Assembly (NCBI GenBank): GCA_019239955.1
Contig: JAFAZD010000384.1
Span: 1-37,250 of the forward strand
Reading direction: 5' to 3'
From: Armatimonadota bacterium
Lineage (GTDB): Bacteria; Armatimonadota; Armatimonadia; Armatimonadales; Capsulimonadaceae
Length of the DNA: 37,250 nucleotides
Shown: piece by piece, positions 37,096-37,250 of the stretch
How the letters are laid out: each line of letters begins with the position of its first letter
How positions within the stretch are numbered: the stretch's first letter is position 1
The notes under the pieces: generated by a model
What the model was told of the DNA's origin: nothing
Databases searched by the model: none
What the model saw: the letters and a program-made list of their open reading frames with translations, nothing else
Position numbers and translations under genes: made by a program

Positions 37096-37250
37096 ATGAG
37101 AAACCGAAACGCACTGCTGTTGGCCGCCGGCCTCGGCCTCGTCGCCCGCGAACTGTGGCTGCGCCGCACGGAAGCCGATTTGGCGGGGCAGGTGGTGCTG
37201 ATCACGGGCGGGTCGCGCGGGCTGGGATTGGCGCTGGCGCGCGAGTTCGG
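37096..37250 (+). CDS. Short-chain dehydrogenase/reductase, 5' part only
   Basis: The gene runs off the right edge and 51 residues are visible. After a hydrophobic start ([20 protein letters not shown], possibly a membrane anchor) comes the SDR cofactor motif [19 protein letters not shown] (TGGSRGLG, a TGxxxGxG match), as in classical NAD(P)-dependent SDRs. The ATG at 37096 follows only a weak AAGG. The substrate cannot be inferred, and the catalytic Ser-Tyr-Lys lies outside the window. Confidence 0.8.
   Translation, partial: MRNRNALLLAAGLGLVARELWLRRTEADLAGQVVLITGGSRGLGLALAREF

Noticed and set aside
1-37250. CRISPR array, prophage, integron or tRNA-associated island
   Set aside because: No regularly spaced direct repeats, phage structural genes, integrase or tRNA could be found by reading.

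Overview
The window is a GC-rich, densely coded stretch of a bacterial chromosome with no tRNA, rRNA, CRISPR array or recognisable transposase. A predicted outer-membrane beta-barrel protein ending in Phe (13434-13970) points to a diderm. The mix of a DUF1573 protein, paired ABC-2 permeases starting NPV-RRE, a royal-jelly/yellow-type protein, DUF4142 and very abundant palindromic repeats resembles Armatimonadota or a neighbouring phylum. That placement is an inference from style, not a measured phylogeny. Promoters are easy to read: TTGACA, 17-18 bp, TAnnnT occurs many times, and in several cases the -10 lies only 6-7 nt from a start codon, which implies leaderless mRNAs.

Layout. 1-2321 (minus): end of an anchored secreted protein, then a FecCD permease and its BtuF-like binding protein. 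2365-5440 (plus): serS, an SRPBCC protein and a DUF1573 protein. 5470-5602: an apparent free-standing small RNA unit. 5739-11896 (plus): yebC, a large membrane protein, two ABC-2 permeases, their ATPase and a small membrane protein. 12091-16013: a HAD phosphatase, a small protein, then a minus operon of a clan-AA protease-like protein, serA and a beta-barrel protein. 16168-18318: a sorbosone/glucose dehydrogenase-like protein, a small protein, and a small gene whose perfect promoter is overlaid by a 43-bp palindrome. 18474-24214 (minus): a probable manganese operon with a DtxR/MntR regulator, an Nramp importer, a P2-type ATPase and an MntP/YtaF-like exporter. 24468-26876: a DHH phosphoesterase, citrate synthase and a DUF5679 zinc ribbon. 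27168-29466: a decaying locus with an RHS fragment, hemerythrin, DUF7009, a fused YwiC/molybdoenzyme remnant, a cupin and a Crp/Fnr pseudogene. 29522-37250 (plus): small secreted proteins, a yellow-like protein, a reductase-cupin-PrpD operon, an SRPBCC protein, a zinc alcohol dehydrogenase and the start of an SDR protein.

The most striking system is a set of palindromic repeat families. Two elements sit in frame inside genes (the N-terminus of the FecCD permease and the linker of the P-type ATPase) and add Pro/Gly-rich peptide without breaking the frame. Others lie within 0-12 nt of stop codons. A 112-bp MITE-like element with 26-bp perfect terminal inverted repeats lies between the serS promoter and serS. 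The second main story is the nitrate-type locus, where deletions have fused a YwiC-like gene to scraps of a molybdoenzyme while the regulator has picked up a stop and a frameshift, yet hemerythrin, DUF7009 and cupin genes remain intact.
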